A program made the position numbers and the translations under genes. A stretch of DNA of 64,000 nucleotides from Mycolicibacterium parafortuitum (GTDB taxonomy: Bacteria; Actinomycetota; Actinomycetes; Mycobacteriales; Mycobacteriaceae), in NCBI RefSeq assembly GCF_002086815.1, contig NZ_MVID01000004.1, forward strand, positions 62,001-126,000. Reading direction: 5' to 3'. Shown piece by piece: positions 35,610 through 45,367 of this stretch; the stretch's first letter is position 1; every line of letters begins with the position of its first letter. Under the pieces are notes generated by a model. The model did not search any database. It had not been told where the DNA came from and saw only the letters and a program-made list of their open reading frames with translations.

Positions 35610-35814
35610 GGTTCTCCTCGGAAACGTCGGTGATGTGGATGGCATGTTCGGGGCAGTTGTCGGCCGCATCCCGGACCGATGTCGCCAGATCGGCTGGTAC
35701 GTCGGCGATCGTCACCTCGGCGTAGCCGCCGTCGGCGATGGTGAACACCGTCGGGCAGATCGCGGCGCATACTCCGTGGCCACGGCAGATGTCGTCGTCG
35801 AGCGTGACTCTCAT
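35599..35814 (-). CDS. Ferredoxin (3Fe-4S type, P450 partner)
   Basis: 71 residues. The cluster motif is CRGHGVC near residue 10 (CxxHxxC, with His where a fourth Cys would be), then C in AAICP and a C-terminal CPEHAI. This variant is common in mycobacterial P450-linked ferredoxins, where the non-Cys residue tunes the cluster. It should pass electrons to the P450 encoded immediately upstream, whose stop overlaps its start (TGATG). Confidence 0.9.
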   Translation of the reverse strand: MRVTLDDDICRGHGVCAAICPTVFTIADGGYAEVTIADVPADLATSVRDAADNCPEHAIHITDVSEENHVH

Positions 35815-37085
35815 CAGCGCACCGCCACGTGCAGTTCGGTGAGCCCGCGCAGGATGTAGGTGGGCACGTAGTCGAAGCGCCGTTCCTGGCGGGGCCCGTG
35901 CGCCGCGTCGTCGATCGCGATCTCGGTGGTGCGCTCGAGCAGTCGCTGGATCAGGACCCGGCCCTCGGCACGGGCCAGCGGCGCGCCGATGCAGCTGTGC
36001 ACGCCACGCCCGAATCCGATGTGGCGCCGGGCATTGGCCCTGTCGGGATCGAAGGTGTCGGGGTTCTCGAAGATCCGGGGATCGCGGTTGGCGGCGCCGA
36101 AGTGGACCATCAGGGTGGCGCCTGCGGGCACGTCGACTCCGCCGACGGTGGTGGTCGCCCGCGCGAGCCGGAAGTCGCCCTTGATAGGGCTTTCGAACCG
36201 CAGTGTCTCTTCGACGAAGTTCGGGATGTCGCCCGGGGTGCGGCGCATCCGCTCCTGCAGTCCGGAGTTCTCGGCCAGCAGCTTCAGTCCCGATGACAGC
36301 AGCCGCACGGTCGTCTCCTGTCCCGCGGAGAACAGATTCGCCGCGACGCGGACGACATCGATGACCTCCGGTGTGGAACCGTCCGGGAACGTGGCGAGCG
36401 CCATCTCGGTCATCACGTCGCCGCGCGGCGCCTCACGGCGCTGCGCGATGTACTCGGCGAACCGCGCGTAGAGATACTCCAGCGGGGAGTGCGCCATGGC
36501 GGTCTGGCCATCGGCGCTGCCCAGCGCGACGTCACCGGTCAGTTCCGCGGCGAGCTCGGCATGGTCGTCCTCGGGCACACCGAGCAGATCGGCGATCACC
36601 AGCAGCGCGAACGGCGTGGCCACGGCGCGGATGAATTCCCCACCGCCACCGGCCAGATACGGGTCGAGGACCCGATCGGCCAGGCGCCACATGAACTCCT
36701 CGTTCTCCTTCAGGCGCTTCGGCGTGATCAGACGCGACAGCAAAGACCTGTGCGCGGTGTGCTTGGGCGGGTCGAACGACGGAAGCTGGTCGCTGAACGG
36801 CAGCGAGTCGCGGTGCGCCTCGATCAGCGCGCGGACCTCCGCGTCGTCGCGGCCCTCCAGCGGGACCGGGAAACCGGCCATGAATCCCGTCGTCGAGGTG
36901 CACGACGAGAACGTCTCCGGATCCCCCACGACGGTCAGCACCTCGTCGTAACCGGTGACCACCAGGACGTCGTGGACAGGTTCGCGCAGCACGGGGCTGA
37001 TCTCCCGCATCCGGCGCAGCACCGGGTACGGGTCCGCGATCATCTCCTCGCCGTGGAAGAAGTCGAGGGCTTCCAGGGTCGTCAC
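35814..37085 (-). CDS. Cytochrome P450 (ferredoxin-coupled)
   Basis: 423 residues. I-helix motif FSAGQETTVR, ExxR in ETLRFES, and the heme loop FGRGVHSCIGAPLARAEGR with the Cys ligand. GTG at 37085 has AAGGAG 5 bp upstream; the GTG two codons earlier touches the ribosome site. The gene heads an operon with a ferredoxin and an SDR, the layout of a self-contained hydroxylation-oxidation pathway. Expression is probably controlled by the divergent TetR protein through three operators just upstream. Confidence 0.92.
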   Translation of the reverse strand: MTTLEALDFFHGEEMIADPYPVLRRMREISPVLREPVHDVLVVTGYDEVLTVVGDPETFSSCTSTTGFMAGFPVPLEGRDDAEVRALIEAHRDSLPFSDQLPSFDPPKHTAHRSLLSRLITPKRLKENEEFMWRLADRVLDPYLAGGGGEFIRAVATPFALLVIADLLGVPEDDHAELAAELTGDVALGSADGQTAMAHSPLEYLYARFAEYIAQRREAPRGDVMTEMALATFPDGSTPEVIDVVRVAANLFSAGQETTVRLLSSGLKLLAENSGLQERMRRTPGDIPNFVEETLRFESPIKGDFRLARATTTVGGVDVPAGATLMVHFGAANRDPRIFENPDTFDPDRANARRHIGFGRGVHSCIGAPLARAEGRVLIQRLLERTTEIAIDDAAHGPRQERRFDYVPTYILRGLTELHVAVR

Positions 37086-37106
37086 GCGCACTCCTTAGCC
37101 TGCTGG

Positions 37107-37168
37107 CTGACCAGTCGTACAGTCACTTACTGACCAAACGTACAGCAGTTTCCTGTACGACTGGTCAG
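37107..37168. promoter_or_regulatory. Three evenly spaced 16-bp operator copies between P450 and tetR
   Basis: CTGACCAGTCGTACAG (37107-37122), CTGACCAAACGTACAG (37130-37145, 14 of 16 identical) and the exact reverse complement of the first (37153-37168). Starts are 23 bp apart in both steps, about two helical turns. The outer pair forms a perfect 16-bp inverted repeat. They fill the 126-bp divergent promoter region, as expected for the TetR operator. Confidence 0.8.
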
Positions 37169-37211
37169 CTAAAGTGGGCAATGTCAGCGAGTCGACAGAG
37201 AGGATGTCCGT

Positions 37212-37829
37212 GTGAGCAGGACCTCGCCGCAGCCGGGTGGACCCACCCGGCAACGCCTGATCGACGTCGCCATCGAGCTGTTCCAGCGCCACAGCGTCGC
37301 CGGGACGTCGCTGCAGATGATCTCCGACGAGCTCGGCCTGACGAAATCCGCCATCTATCACCACTTCCGGACCCGCGACGAGCTGTTGAGCGCGGTGATG
37401 GAACCGCTCATCGCCGAGGTGGAAGCACTGGTCGAGGCAGCGGAGTCCCGCCGCGGCGCCCGCGCCCGCGCCGATCACCTGCTCGTCGGGTACGCGACGT
37501 TGGCAGCGTCGCACCGGGAGGTCGTCGCGCTGCTCACCGGTGATCCCGGCGTCGTCGCGCTGCTGCGCACCCGCCAGGAGTGGGCCGATATCGTGGCCCG
37601 CCAGCTGCGACTGTTCGCCGATGTGGAGCCGGGCCTGGGCGGCCAGGTCAAGGCCGCGGTCGTGATGTCGGGCATCGCATCGGCGGCGGGCGTGGACTAC
37701 AAAGGCGACTACAACGACGACGGCAATAGCGACGGCGGGGGCGACTTCGACGAGGCGGCGCTGCGCGATGAGCTGATCGCCGCCGGCCGGCGCACGCTCG
37801 GACTGCGCGCCCCGCACGGTGGTGGCTGA
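37212..37829 (+). CDS. TetR-family regulator of the P450 operon
   Basis: 205 residues. HTH at about 13-58 (TRQRLIDVAIELFQRHSVAG, then ELGLTKSAIYHHFRTRDELL). Near residues 161-181 is an odd acidic, Gly- and Asn-rich insertion (DYKGDYNDDGNSDGGGDFDE) between helices of the ligand domain, likely a flexible loop. GTG at 37212. It faces the P450 operon across the three-operator region and ends 3 bp before the convergent GltS-like gene. Confidence 0.87.
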   Translation: MSRTSPQPGGPTRQRLIDVAIELFQRHSVAGTSLQMISDELGLTKSAIYHHFRTRDELLSAVMEPLIAEVEALVEAAESRRGARARADHLLVGYATLAASHREVVALLTGDPGVVALLRTRQEWADIVARQLRLFADVEPGLGGQVKAAVVMSGIASAAGVDYKGDYNDDGNSDGGGDFDEAALRDELIAAGRRTLGLRAPHGGG

Positions 37830-37832
37830 GCG

Positions 37833-39434
37833 CTACTCCGTCGCCTGATTCGGCTCCGTCGCGACTTTCACCGGTGCGTGCTCGACCACCTCGAAGGTGC
37901 CCGGCATGTTGTCGTAGCAGCGCATGCATTCGTTGATGTCGGCGACGATGTGCGCGCCGGGGATACCCCAGCCCGGCTGGTAGCCGTAGACCTCGGCCAG
38001 CGGCCGGTGCCCTCGATCGCCGTCGAGGATCTCCACGTGCTCGGGCCCCAGCAGCGCCGGGTGGCGCACGCCGGCCGCCTCCGAGACCTTCACCAGGTCG
38101 CGCCGCAGCGTCAGGACGTAGTTGGCCATCCGGTGCGACTTCTGTTCGGGATCCAGACCTCGTGCCAGCCAGGGATTCTGGGTGGCGACGCCGGTCGGGC
38201 AGTGGTCGGTGTGGCATTTCTGCGCCTGGATGCACCCGATGGCCAGCATCGCCTCGCGGGCGACGTTGATCAGGTCGACCCCGAGCGCGAACGCGACGAT
38301 CGCGTTGGCGGGCAGACCGAGTTTGCCCGCCCCGATCCACGTGATCCGGTCGGTCAGCTCACGCTGGGCGAACAACCCGTACACCTGCGCAAAGCCGGTC
38401 CGGAACGGGAACGACACGTTGTCTTCGAACACCAGCGGGGCGGCACCGGTGCCACCCTCGCCGCCGTCGATCGTGACGAAGTCGACGCCGCGCTGCCCGT
38501 CGGCCATCCGGTCGGCCAGCGTCTCCCAGAAGCCCATCTCTCCTACCGCGGACTTGATCCCGACCGGCAGCCCGGTGGCGTCCGCGATTTTCTCGACGAT
38601 GTCGAGCATCTCGTCGACGTCACGGAACGCGGTGTGCCGCGACGGACTGACCACGTCCTTGCCCTGCTGCACTCCGCGGATTCGGGCGATCTCGGCGTTC
38701 ACCTTCGCACCCGGGAGATGGCCGCCCAGACCGGGTTTGGCACCCTGGCTCAACTTGATCTCGATCGCGCGCACCGGGGCCGAGCCGACGACATCGACGA
38801 GCCGGTCCAGGTCGAATCGGCCGTGCTCGTCGCGGCAGCCGAAGTAGCCGGTGCCGATCTGGAACACCAGATCACCCCCGCAGCGATGGTGATCGGACAG
38901 CCCGCCCTCGCCGGTGTTGTGCCAGAAGTTCGCGATCTTGGCGCCCTTGTTGATGGCCTCGATCGCCTGCGGGCTCAGCGAGCCGAACGACATCGCCGAC
39001 ACGTTGACCACCGACGCGGGCCGGAACGCGTGCCTGCGGCCGCGCGGGCCGCCGAGGATCTTGGCGCCCGGCACCTCCAGATCGCCGCCGTGGATCGGCG
39101 ACGCGGCGGCGACGTCGGAGAACGTCGCGTGCTTGATGATCGGGTAGCTGTTGTTCTCGATGTCGTTGTCGGTGCCGAACGCGAAGTAGTTGTTCTCCTT
39201 CTTCGCCGACGTGTACACCCAGCGGCGCTGATCGCGGCTGAACGGCCGCTCGGCGTCGTTGCTGGTGATGATGTACTGGCGCAGCTCCGGACCGATGGCC
39301 TCCAGCAGGTATCTCGCCCGCGCGAGGACCGGGAAGTTCCGGCGCAGCGCGTGCTCTTTCTGCAACAGGTCCTGCAGCGCGATGCCGGCCACCGCCGCGG
39401 CCGGAGCCAGCGCGGCGAACGTCCGCTTCTTCAT
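37833..39434 (-). CDS. FMN-binding glutamate synthase (GltS-like) family protein
   Basis: 533 residues. A short N-terminal hydrophobic segment, then the FMN TIM barrel of glutamate synthase: VSAMSFGSLS, GIKSAVGEMGFW, TIDGGEGGTGAAP. The 3Fe-4S cluster motif is intact, C-x5-C-x4-C in CIQAQKCHTDHCPTG. It lacks the glutaminase domain and most of GltB, so it is a standalone archaeal-type GltS. The biological electron donor and reaction are unsettled for this subfamily. Last gene of the sulfur-linked minus-strand run, 29 bp after the DUF309 gene. ATG 39434. Confidence 0.85.
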   Translation of the reverse strand: MKKRTFAALAPAAAVAGIALQDLLQKEHALRRNFPVLARARYLLEAIGPELRQYIITSNDAERPFSRDQRRWVYTSAKKENNYFAFGTDNDIENNSYPIIKHATFSDVAAASPIHGGDLEVPGAKILGGPRGRRHAFRPASVVNVSAMSFGSLSPQAIEAINKGAKIANFWHNTGEGGLSDHHRCGGDLVFQIGTGYFGCRDEHGRFDLDRLVDVVGSAPVRAIEIKLSQGAKPGLGGHLPGAKVNAEIARIRGVQQGKDVVSPSRHTAFRDVDEMLDIVEKIADATGLPVGIKSAVGEMGFWETLADRMADGQRGVDFVTIDGGEGGTGAAPLVFEDNVSFPFRTGFAQVYGLFAQRELTDRITWIGAGKLGLPANAIVAFALGVDLINVAREAMLAIGCIQAQKCHTDHCPTGVATQNPWLARGLDPEQKSHRMANYVLTLRRDLVKVSEAAGVRHPALLGPEHVEILDGDRGHRPLAEVYGYQPGWGIPGAHIVADINECMRCYDNMPGTFEVVEHAPVKVATEPNQATE

Positions 39435-39463
39435 ACCGCCACACTGCCACACTGTGCGCGGTA

Positions 39464-39967
39464 TCAAGCGGGCCAATCACTTTCACCGTGCCCGCGCCGG
39501 GTCAGGGCCGGGCGCAACCGGTCGGCGGAGATCCCGCCGGGGGCACCGAGTGAGTCGGCCAGACCGGTCGCCCAGGCGATCAGTCCGGCGGTGTCCACCC
39601 GATACGGCACCGGATCCCCGGCCTCGCGCAGTCGCTCGGCACCCCGGCGAAGCAGTACTGACGCTCCGGCGGGGTTGCCGCGCTGGATGTGGGTGATGCC
39701 GACGGCGAGTTGGGCCAGGCCCTGCCAGAGCGGGCGCTCCTGCGCGGGCCGGCCCTTCCAGGCGGCCTCGAGCACCTCGTGGGCGTGGAACGCCCGCTCG
39801 GCATCCAGCAGTTCCTGTGCGTATTCCAGGAACTCGGTCGGACTCAGCGCGAGGTCGTCCGGGATGCGGGGCACCCCGGCGCTGCCCGGCGGCAGCGGCC
39901 GACCCAGCGCGTCGCGGGGACGCGAGTTTCGGGGTCGGCCGGTCTCGTCGCGGGCACGTTCAACCAT
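39464..39967 (-). CDS. DUF309 protein
   Basis: 167 residues. Conserved helical core FLEYAQELLDAERAFHAHEVLEAAWKG with the FHAHEVLE-x-W signature of DUF309, then GLAQLAVGITHIQRGNP. The family is uncharacterised and all-helical. It is 26 bp after thioredoxin and 29 bp before the GltS-like gene, so it travels with the sulfur operon, though no family function explains why. Confidence 0.82.
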   Translation of the reverse strand: MVERARDETGRPRNSRPRDALGRPLPPGSAGVPRIPDDLALSPTEFLEYAQELLDAERAFHAHEVLEAAWKGRPAQERPLWQGLAQLAVGITHIQRGNPAGASVLLRRGAERLREAGDPVPYRVDTAGLIAWATGLADSLGAPGGISADRLRPALTRRGHGESDWPA

Positions 39968-39993
39968 GGGTCCATGGTGCCCGCTCGGCGGTG

Positions 39994-40359
39994 CTATCCC
40001 GCCTTCCGGGCAGCGACCTGCCGCCGCACGTCCTCCATGTCGAGGGCTTTGATGCGGCCGATCAGGTCCTCCAGAGCGGCCGGATGCATCGCACCGGCCT
40101 GCCGGTAGACGAGCACACCGTCGCGGAAGGCCATCACCGTCGGAATCGACGTGATCTCGAGCGCGGCAGCCAGATCACGTTCCCGCTCGGTGTCGACCTT
40201 GGCGTGCACCACGTCCGGATGTGCTTGCGAGGAGCGGTCGTAGACCGGTCCGAAGGCGCGGCACGGACCACACCAGGACGCCCAGAAGTCGATCAGCACG
40301 ATCTCGTTGCCGGTGATGGTGGATTCGAAGTCCGCGGTGGACAGATTCATTGTGGGCAT
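39994..40359 (-). CDS. trxA: Thioredoxin
   Basis: 121 residues. Active site WASWCGPCRAFGP near residue 32 and the cis-Pro loop SIPTVMAFRDG are both present. ATG at 40359 is used, 1 bp after the sulfide:quinone reductase stop; a second in-frame ATG is three codons later. Within the sulfur island it would reduce disulfides or persulfides on partner proteins, including rhodanese and repressor cysteines (inference). Confidence 0.9.
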   Translation of the reverse strand: MPTMNLSTADFESTITGNEIVLIDFWASWCGPCRAFGPVYDRSSQAHPDVVHAKVDTERERDLAAALEITSIPTVMAFRDGVLVYRQAGAMHPAALEDLIGRIKALDMEDVRRQVAARKAG

Positions 40360-40360
40360 G

Positions 40361-41557
40361 TCAGGCAAGTCCTTTCAGCATCAGGTTCCAGTACATGAAC
40401 GGCAGCCCGTGCTTCTTGAGATACCAGTAGGCACGGTGCGGCTTGACCGGATCGAGCAGCGGGAACGACGGCGTGATGGTGAGGTCGTAGTCGAACTCCG
40501 CGAGCAGCATGTCGTGTGAGGACGTGACGATCGGGCACGAACCGTAGCCGTCGTAGGAGGCGGTCAGGGGCCGGCCGGCCAGGTGTGCCTCGATGTTCTC
40601 GACCACGACGGGTGCCTGCTTGCGGATCGCGGCACCGGTCTTGGAGTTCGGCGAGGACCCGGCGTCGCCGAGGCTGAACACGTTGGGATACCGCACATGC
40701 TGCATCGTGTGCTTGTCGATCTCGACGTATCCTCCTGCGTCGCCGGTCGACAGCGGACTCCTCTTGATCCAGTCGGGCGCCGACTGCCGCGGCGCCATGT
40801 GAAGCACGTCGTAGGCCAGCATGGACTCCGCCACTCCCTCGGCGCCGGAGGTGACACCCACCTTGTGTGCCGCGGCGTCGACAGAGGTCACCTCGGAGTT
40901 CGTGTGCACGGTGATGCCGTAGTCCGCCGCGATCGCGTCGAGACTGTCGGCGATCGCCGGGATTCCGAACAACCTCGGTGTCGGAACCACCAGATGCACG
41001 TCGATGTCGTCGAGCACACCCTGGGAGCGCCAGTAGTCCGCAGCCAGGTAGGCGATCTTCTGCGGCGCACCGGCACACTTGATCGGACCCGACGGCATGC
41101 CGAAGACCGCTGTGCCCGAACGTAACCCACGGATGAACTGCCAGGTCTTCGGCGCCAGATCGAACCGGTAGTTCGACGACACCCCGTCCTTGCCGAGCGC
41201 CTCGGAGAGCCCTTCGGTGCGGTCCCAGTCCAGCTGGATCCCGGGGCAGACCACGAGAGCGTCGTACCCGTAGTCCGTCCCGTCGGTGCAGGTGACCGTG
41301 TTGCTGTCCGGATCGACCGACGCCGCGGCCTTCTTGATCCAGGTCGCGCCCTTGGGCATGACCGAGGCCTCCGGGCGGGCGGTGGTCGAGGCTTTCGCCT
41401 GGCCACCGCCGACCAGGGTCCACAGCGGTTGGTAGAAGTGCACGTCCGACGGTTCGATGACCGCGACGTCGGAATGCCCCTTGCGCAGCAGGCGCGCGGC
41501 CACCGAGATGCCGGCGGTGCCACCGCCGACGATGACGATCTTGTGCTTCGTTGTCAT
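40361..41557 (-). CDS. Sulfide:quinone oxidoreductase-like FAD protein
   Basis: 398 residues. N-terminal FAD motif IVIVGGGTAGISVAARLL, second pyridine-nucleotide-fold, FGMPSGPIKCAGAPQK with the catalytic Cys near 161, and the FAD-ribityl motif VFSLGDAGSSPNSKTGAA. Other Cys lie in VVCPGIQ and GSCPIVTS, so the redox Cys pair is plausible. It would oxidise H2S to persulfide and pass electrons to the quinone pool at the membrane. It lies 23 bp after the MBL-rhodanese gene and immediately before trxA. Confidence 0.85.
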   Translation of the reverse strand: MTTKHKIVIVGGGTAGISVAARLLRKGHSDVAVIEPSDVHFYQPLWTLVGGGQAKASTTARPEASVMPKGATWIKKAAASVDPDSNTVTCTDGTDYGYDALVVCPGIQLDWDRTEGLSEALGKDGVSSNYRFDLAPKTWQFIRGLRSGTAVFGMPSGPIKCAGAPQKIAYLAADYWRSQGVLDDIDVHLVVPTPRLFGIPAIADSLDAIAADYGITVHTNSEVTSVDAAAHKVGVTSGAEGVAESMLAYDVLHMAPRQSAPDWIKRSPLSTGDAGGYVEIDKHTMQHVRYPNVFSLGDAGSSPNSKTGAAIRKQAPVVVENIEAHLAGRPLTASYDGYGSCPIVTSSHDMLLAEFDYDLTITPSFPLLDPVKPHRAYWYLKKHGLPFMYWNLMLKGLA

Positions 41558-41580
41558 ATCAGTCGGTTTCCTCTTCGCGC

Positions 41581-42960
41581 TCAGGCGTTCTGGTGGGCGG
41601 ATTCCCAGGCGCCGTAACCACCCAGGATGTCACTGACGTCGATGAACCCGTTGCGCCGCAACAGGCTTGCCGCCACCGAGGACCGGTAGCCACCCGCGCA
41701 GTACACGACGGTCGGCTTGGCCGGGTCGAGTTCGTCCAGCCGGGACGGCAACTGCCCCACCGGGATCGACACCGCGCCCGGGACCATGCCCGCGGCGACC
41801 TCGCCGGGATTGCGCACGTCGACGACCTGCAGGTCGGGCAGCGCGGCCGCGCGCTCGTCGAACGCCTGCGCCGTCAGCCGGGAGGCCACCTCGACGTCGC
41901 CGGAGTGGTCGAACATCACCTCGAACGGGTTCTCCAGGTAGCCGACGACCCGGTCGAAGCCGATGCGGGCCAGCCTCGTCTTGGCTTCGAGCTCGGCTCC
42001 GGGCTCGGTGAACAGCACGATGTCGACGTCGGTGGGCACCACCGAGCCGGCGAACTCGGCGTAGCGGCCCTCCAGCCCGATGTTGACGGCGCCGCGCAGG
42101 TGACCCAGCGCGAACTCCTCGGGGCCACGGCCGTCGACCAGGATCGCGCCGGCCTCCATGGCGTCACGCAGCTGCGCGTAGCTCAGCGCGGCCGGCATCT
42201 CGGCTTCGGCCAGCAGCTCGCGCTCCTTGCGGTTGAGCACCGCGTTGTAGACGAAGTAGGCCGGTGCGGGCGGCTGTCCCTCGGTGACCAGCGCCATGAA
42301 GGTGGCCTTGTCCGGGGCGCGCAGCGCGTAGTTGGTCTCCTTCTGGTCGCCGATGGTCGACGACAGCTCGGTGGACAGGTTCTTGCCGCACGCCGAGCCG
42401 GCGCCGTGGGCCGGGAACACCCGGGTCGCATCGGGCAGCGTCATCAGCTTGTTGTGCAGCGAGTCGTACAGCTTCTCGGCCAGCTCCTCGCGGGTGAAAC
42501 CGATCGAGGCCAGCAGGTCCGGCCGGCCGACGTCGCCGATGAACAGCGCGTCACCGGTCAGGACGCCGTAGGGCACCTCGTCGCCGGCGTGCTCGTAGAC
42601 CACGATGCTCATCGACTCCGGGGTGTGGCCGGGGGTGTGGCGGAACTCCAGCGTCACCTCACCCAGCGAGTAGCGCTCACCGTCGGCGACGCCCATCGAC
42701 TCGAACTCGGTCTCGGCGACCGAGGAGTAGACGATCTTGGCGCCGGTCGCCTCAGCCAGCTCCAGGTGGCCGGACAGGAAGTCGGCGTGGAAGTGCGTCT
42801 CGATGACCAGCTCGATGGTGTAGCCGTTCTGCTCGGCATCGGCCAGGTACTCGGCGATGTCGCGCTGCGGGTCGACAACGACTGCGCGACGGGTCTTTTC
42901 GTCGGCGATCAGATAGGACGCGTGCGACAGGCAATCCAGGTAGTACTGGGTGAACTTCAT
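41581..42960 (-). CDS. MBL-fold persulfide dioxygenase-like protein with two rhodanese domains
   Basis: 459 residues. Metallo-beta-lactamase domain (1-260) with THFHADFLSGH, HTPGHTPES and TGDALFIGDVGRPD, so the ETHE1-type His, His, Asp iron ligands are complete. Rhodanese 1 (about 265-350) has no active-site Cys (FTEPGAEL at that place). Rhodanese 2 (about 365-455) has YCAGGYRSS and should be active. It would oxidise glutathione- or mycothiol-type persulfide to sulfite. First gene of the minus-strand sulfur operon; its promoter region holds the CsoR-family operators. Confidence 0.87.
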   Translation of the reverse strand: MKFTQYYLDCLSHASYLIADEKTRRAVVVDPQRDIAEYLADAEQNGYTIELVIETHFHADFLSGHLELAEATGAKIVYSSVAETEFESMGVADGERYSLGEVTLEFRHTPGHTPESMSIVVYEHAGDEVPYGVLTGDALFIGDVGRPDLLASIGFTREELAEKLYDSLHNKLMTLPDATRVFPAHGAGSACGKNLSTELSSTIGDQKETNYALRAPDKATFMALVTEGQPPAPAYFVYNAVLNRKERELLAEAEMPAALSYAQLRDAMEAGAILVDGRGPEEFALGHLRGAVNIGLEGRYAEFAGSVVPTDVDIVLFTEPGAELEAKTRLARIGFDRVVGYLENPFEVMFDHSGDVEVASRLTAQAFDERAAALPDLQVVDVRNPGEVAAGMVPGAVSIPVGQLPSRLDELDPAKPTVVYCAGGYRSSVAASLLRRNGFIDVSDILGGYGAWESAHQNA

Positions 42961-43013
42961 GACAGACCTTTCGTCTCGGGTGGTCGGGTCGAATTCCTGA
43001 CCCCAGGGTGCCT

Positions 43014-43119
43014 ATACCCCTCGGGGTATGTCAAGTACCCTAGGGGGTATAACTATTCCGGCTTGCATGTACCCCCGGGGGTATGTGTAACATGAAAGCC
43101 AACATACCCCCGGCGGTAT
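43014..43119. promoter_or_regulatory. Four CsoR/CstR-type operators in the divergent sulfur promoter
   Basis: Four 16-bp sites: ATACCCCTCGGGGTAT (43014-43029, perfect 7-bp arms), GTACCCTAGGGGGTAT (43035-43050), GTACCCCCGGGGGTAT (43069-43084) and ATACCCCCGGCGGTAT (43104-43119). They match the known C-tract/G-tract operator of CsoR-family repressors, which bind as tetramers. They sit in the 197-bp region between the MBL-rhodanese gene and the rhodanese gene. Confidence 0.85.
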
Positions 43120-43157
43120 CGATCCGACAACCGCCTCCCACCCGAAAGGACTGCGAT

Positions 43158-43723
43158 ATGAGCGCGCCCACCACTGTCAACTGCCACGACCTCGACCAAC
43201 TGCTGACCGCCGACGCCCCCCTGCGGGTGATCGACGTCCGAACGCCCGGCGAGTTCGAGACCGCGCACATCGCCGGCTCCTACAACGTGCCCCTGGACCT
43301 CCTTCGCGAGCACCGCGACGAGATCATCAAGCACCTCGACCAGCAGGTCGTCCTGGTCTGCAAGTCCGGCCAGCGCGCCGGCCAGGCCGAGGCCACGCTG
43401 CGCGAGGCCGGTCTGTGCAACGTGCACATCCTCGACGGCGGCATCACGGCCTGGGAGGCCAAGGGCTTCGCCGTCAACCGCGGGACGCAGCGCTGGGACC
43501 TCGAGCGTCAGGTCCGCCTGGTAGCCGGTTCGATCGTGCTGACCAGCATCCTCGGCAGCATCGCCGTGCCCAAGCTCAAGTGGCTCGCCGGCGCCATCGG
43601 CGGCGGACTGACCTTCGCCGCGGTGTCCAACACCTGCGCCATGGGCACCATGCTGGGCAAGCTGCCCTACAACCGCGGCAACGCGTGTGACGCGCAGAAC
43701 GTCGTTGCCCAGTTGGTGGAACG

Positions 43724-43727
<4 letters not shown>
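43158..43727 (+). CDS. Rhodanese with C-terminal membrane segments (DUF2892-like)
   Basis: 189 residues. Rhodanese domain 1-105 with the active-site Cys in VLVCKSGQRAGQAE. The C-terminal part (about 115-165) is hydrophobic with two segments (LVAGSIVLTSILGSI and WLAGAIGGGLTFAAV), as in rhodanese-DUF2892 fusions, followed by Cys residues in NTCAMG and NACDAQN. ATG at 43158 has GAAAGGA 8 bp upstream. It would hold sulfane sulfur at the membrane beside the exporter encoded next, whose GTG overlaps its stop. Confidence 0.87.
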
Positions 43728-44928
<1,201 letters not shown>

Positions 44929-44971
44929 GCGACGGGCCACCGGCGTCGACGCCGACGAAACGGAGGACACC

Positions 44972-45367
44972 ATGGGTTACGCATTGACCACCACGCTGCA
45001 CACCACATTCCAGGATGCGGTGGAACGCACCCGGAAGGCGTTGGCCGACAAGGGTTTCGGTGTGCTCACCGAGATCGACATGAAGGCCACGCTGAAGGCG
45101 AAACTCGGTGAGGACATGGAGGACTACCTGATCCTCGGCGCGTGCAACCCGCCGCTGGCGCACCGTGCCGTCACCGCTGACCGCCAGATCGGGCTGTTGC
45201 TGCCGTGCAACGTGGCGGTGCGCGCCGATCCCGCCGGCGACGGGAACACGGTGATCGTCGACGCGATGGACCCGCAGATCATGGTTCAGGTCTCCGACCA
45301 ACCGGGTCTGCGGGAAGTCGCCGACGAAGCCGCCGCGAAGTTGCGCGCTGCGATCGCGGCACTGTGA
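44972..45367 (+). CDS. DUF302 protein
   Basis: 131 residues. DUF302 core: FQDAVERTRKALADKGFGVLTEIDM and YLILGACNPPLAHRAVTADRQIGLLLPCNVAVR with two Cys (GAC and LPC) at the family positions. DUF302 genes often lie in sulfide or metal-stress clusters; the molecular role is unknown. It begins 43 bp after the repressor gene and overlaps the next gene (GTGA). Confidence 0.85.
   Translation: MGYALTTTLHTTFQDAVERTRKALADKGFGVLTEIDMKATLKAKLGEDMEDYLILGACNPPLAHRAVTADRQIGLLLPCNVAVRADPAGDGNTVIVDAMDPQIMVQVSDQPGLREVADEAAAKLRAAIAAL

Noticed and set aside
37690..37760. Engineered epitope-tag-like sequence (DYKGDYNDD) in the TetR gene
   Set aside because: It only resembles a FLAG tag; the reading frame continues normally and the surroundings show no vector sequence.
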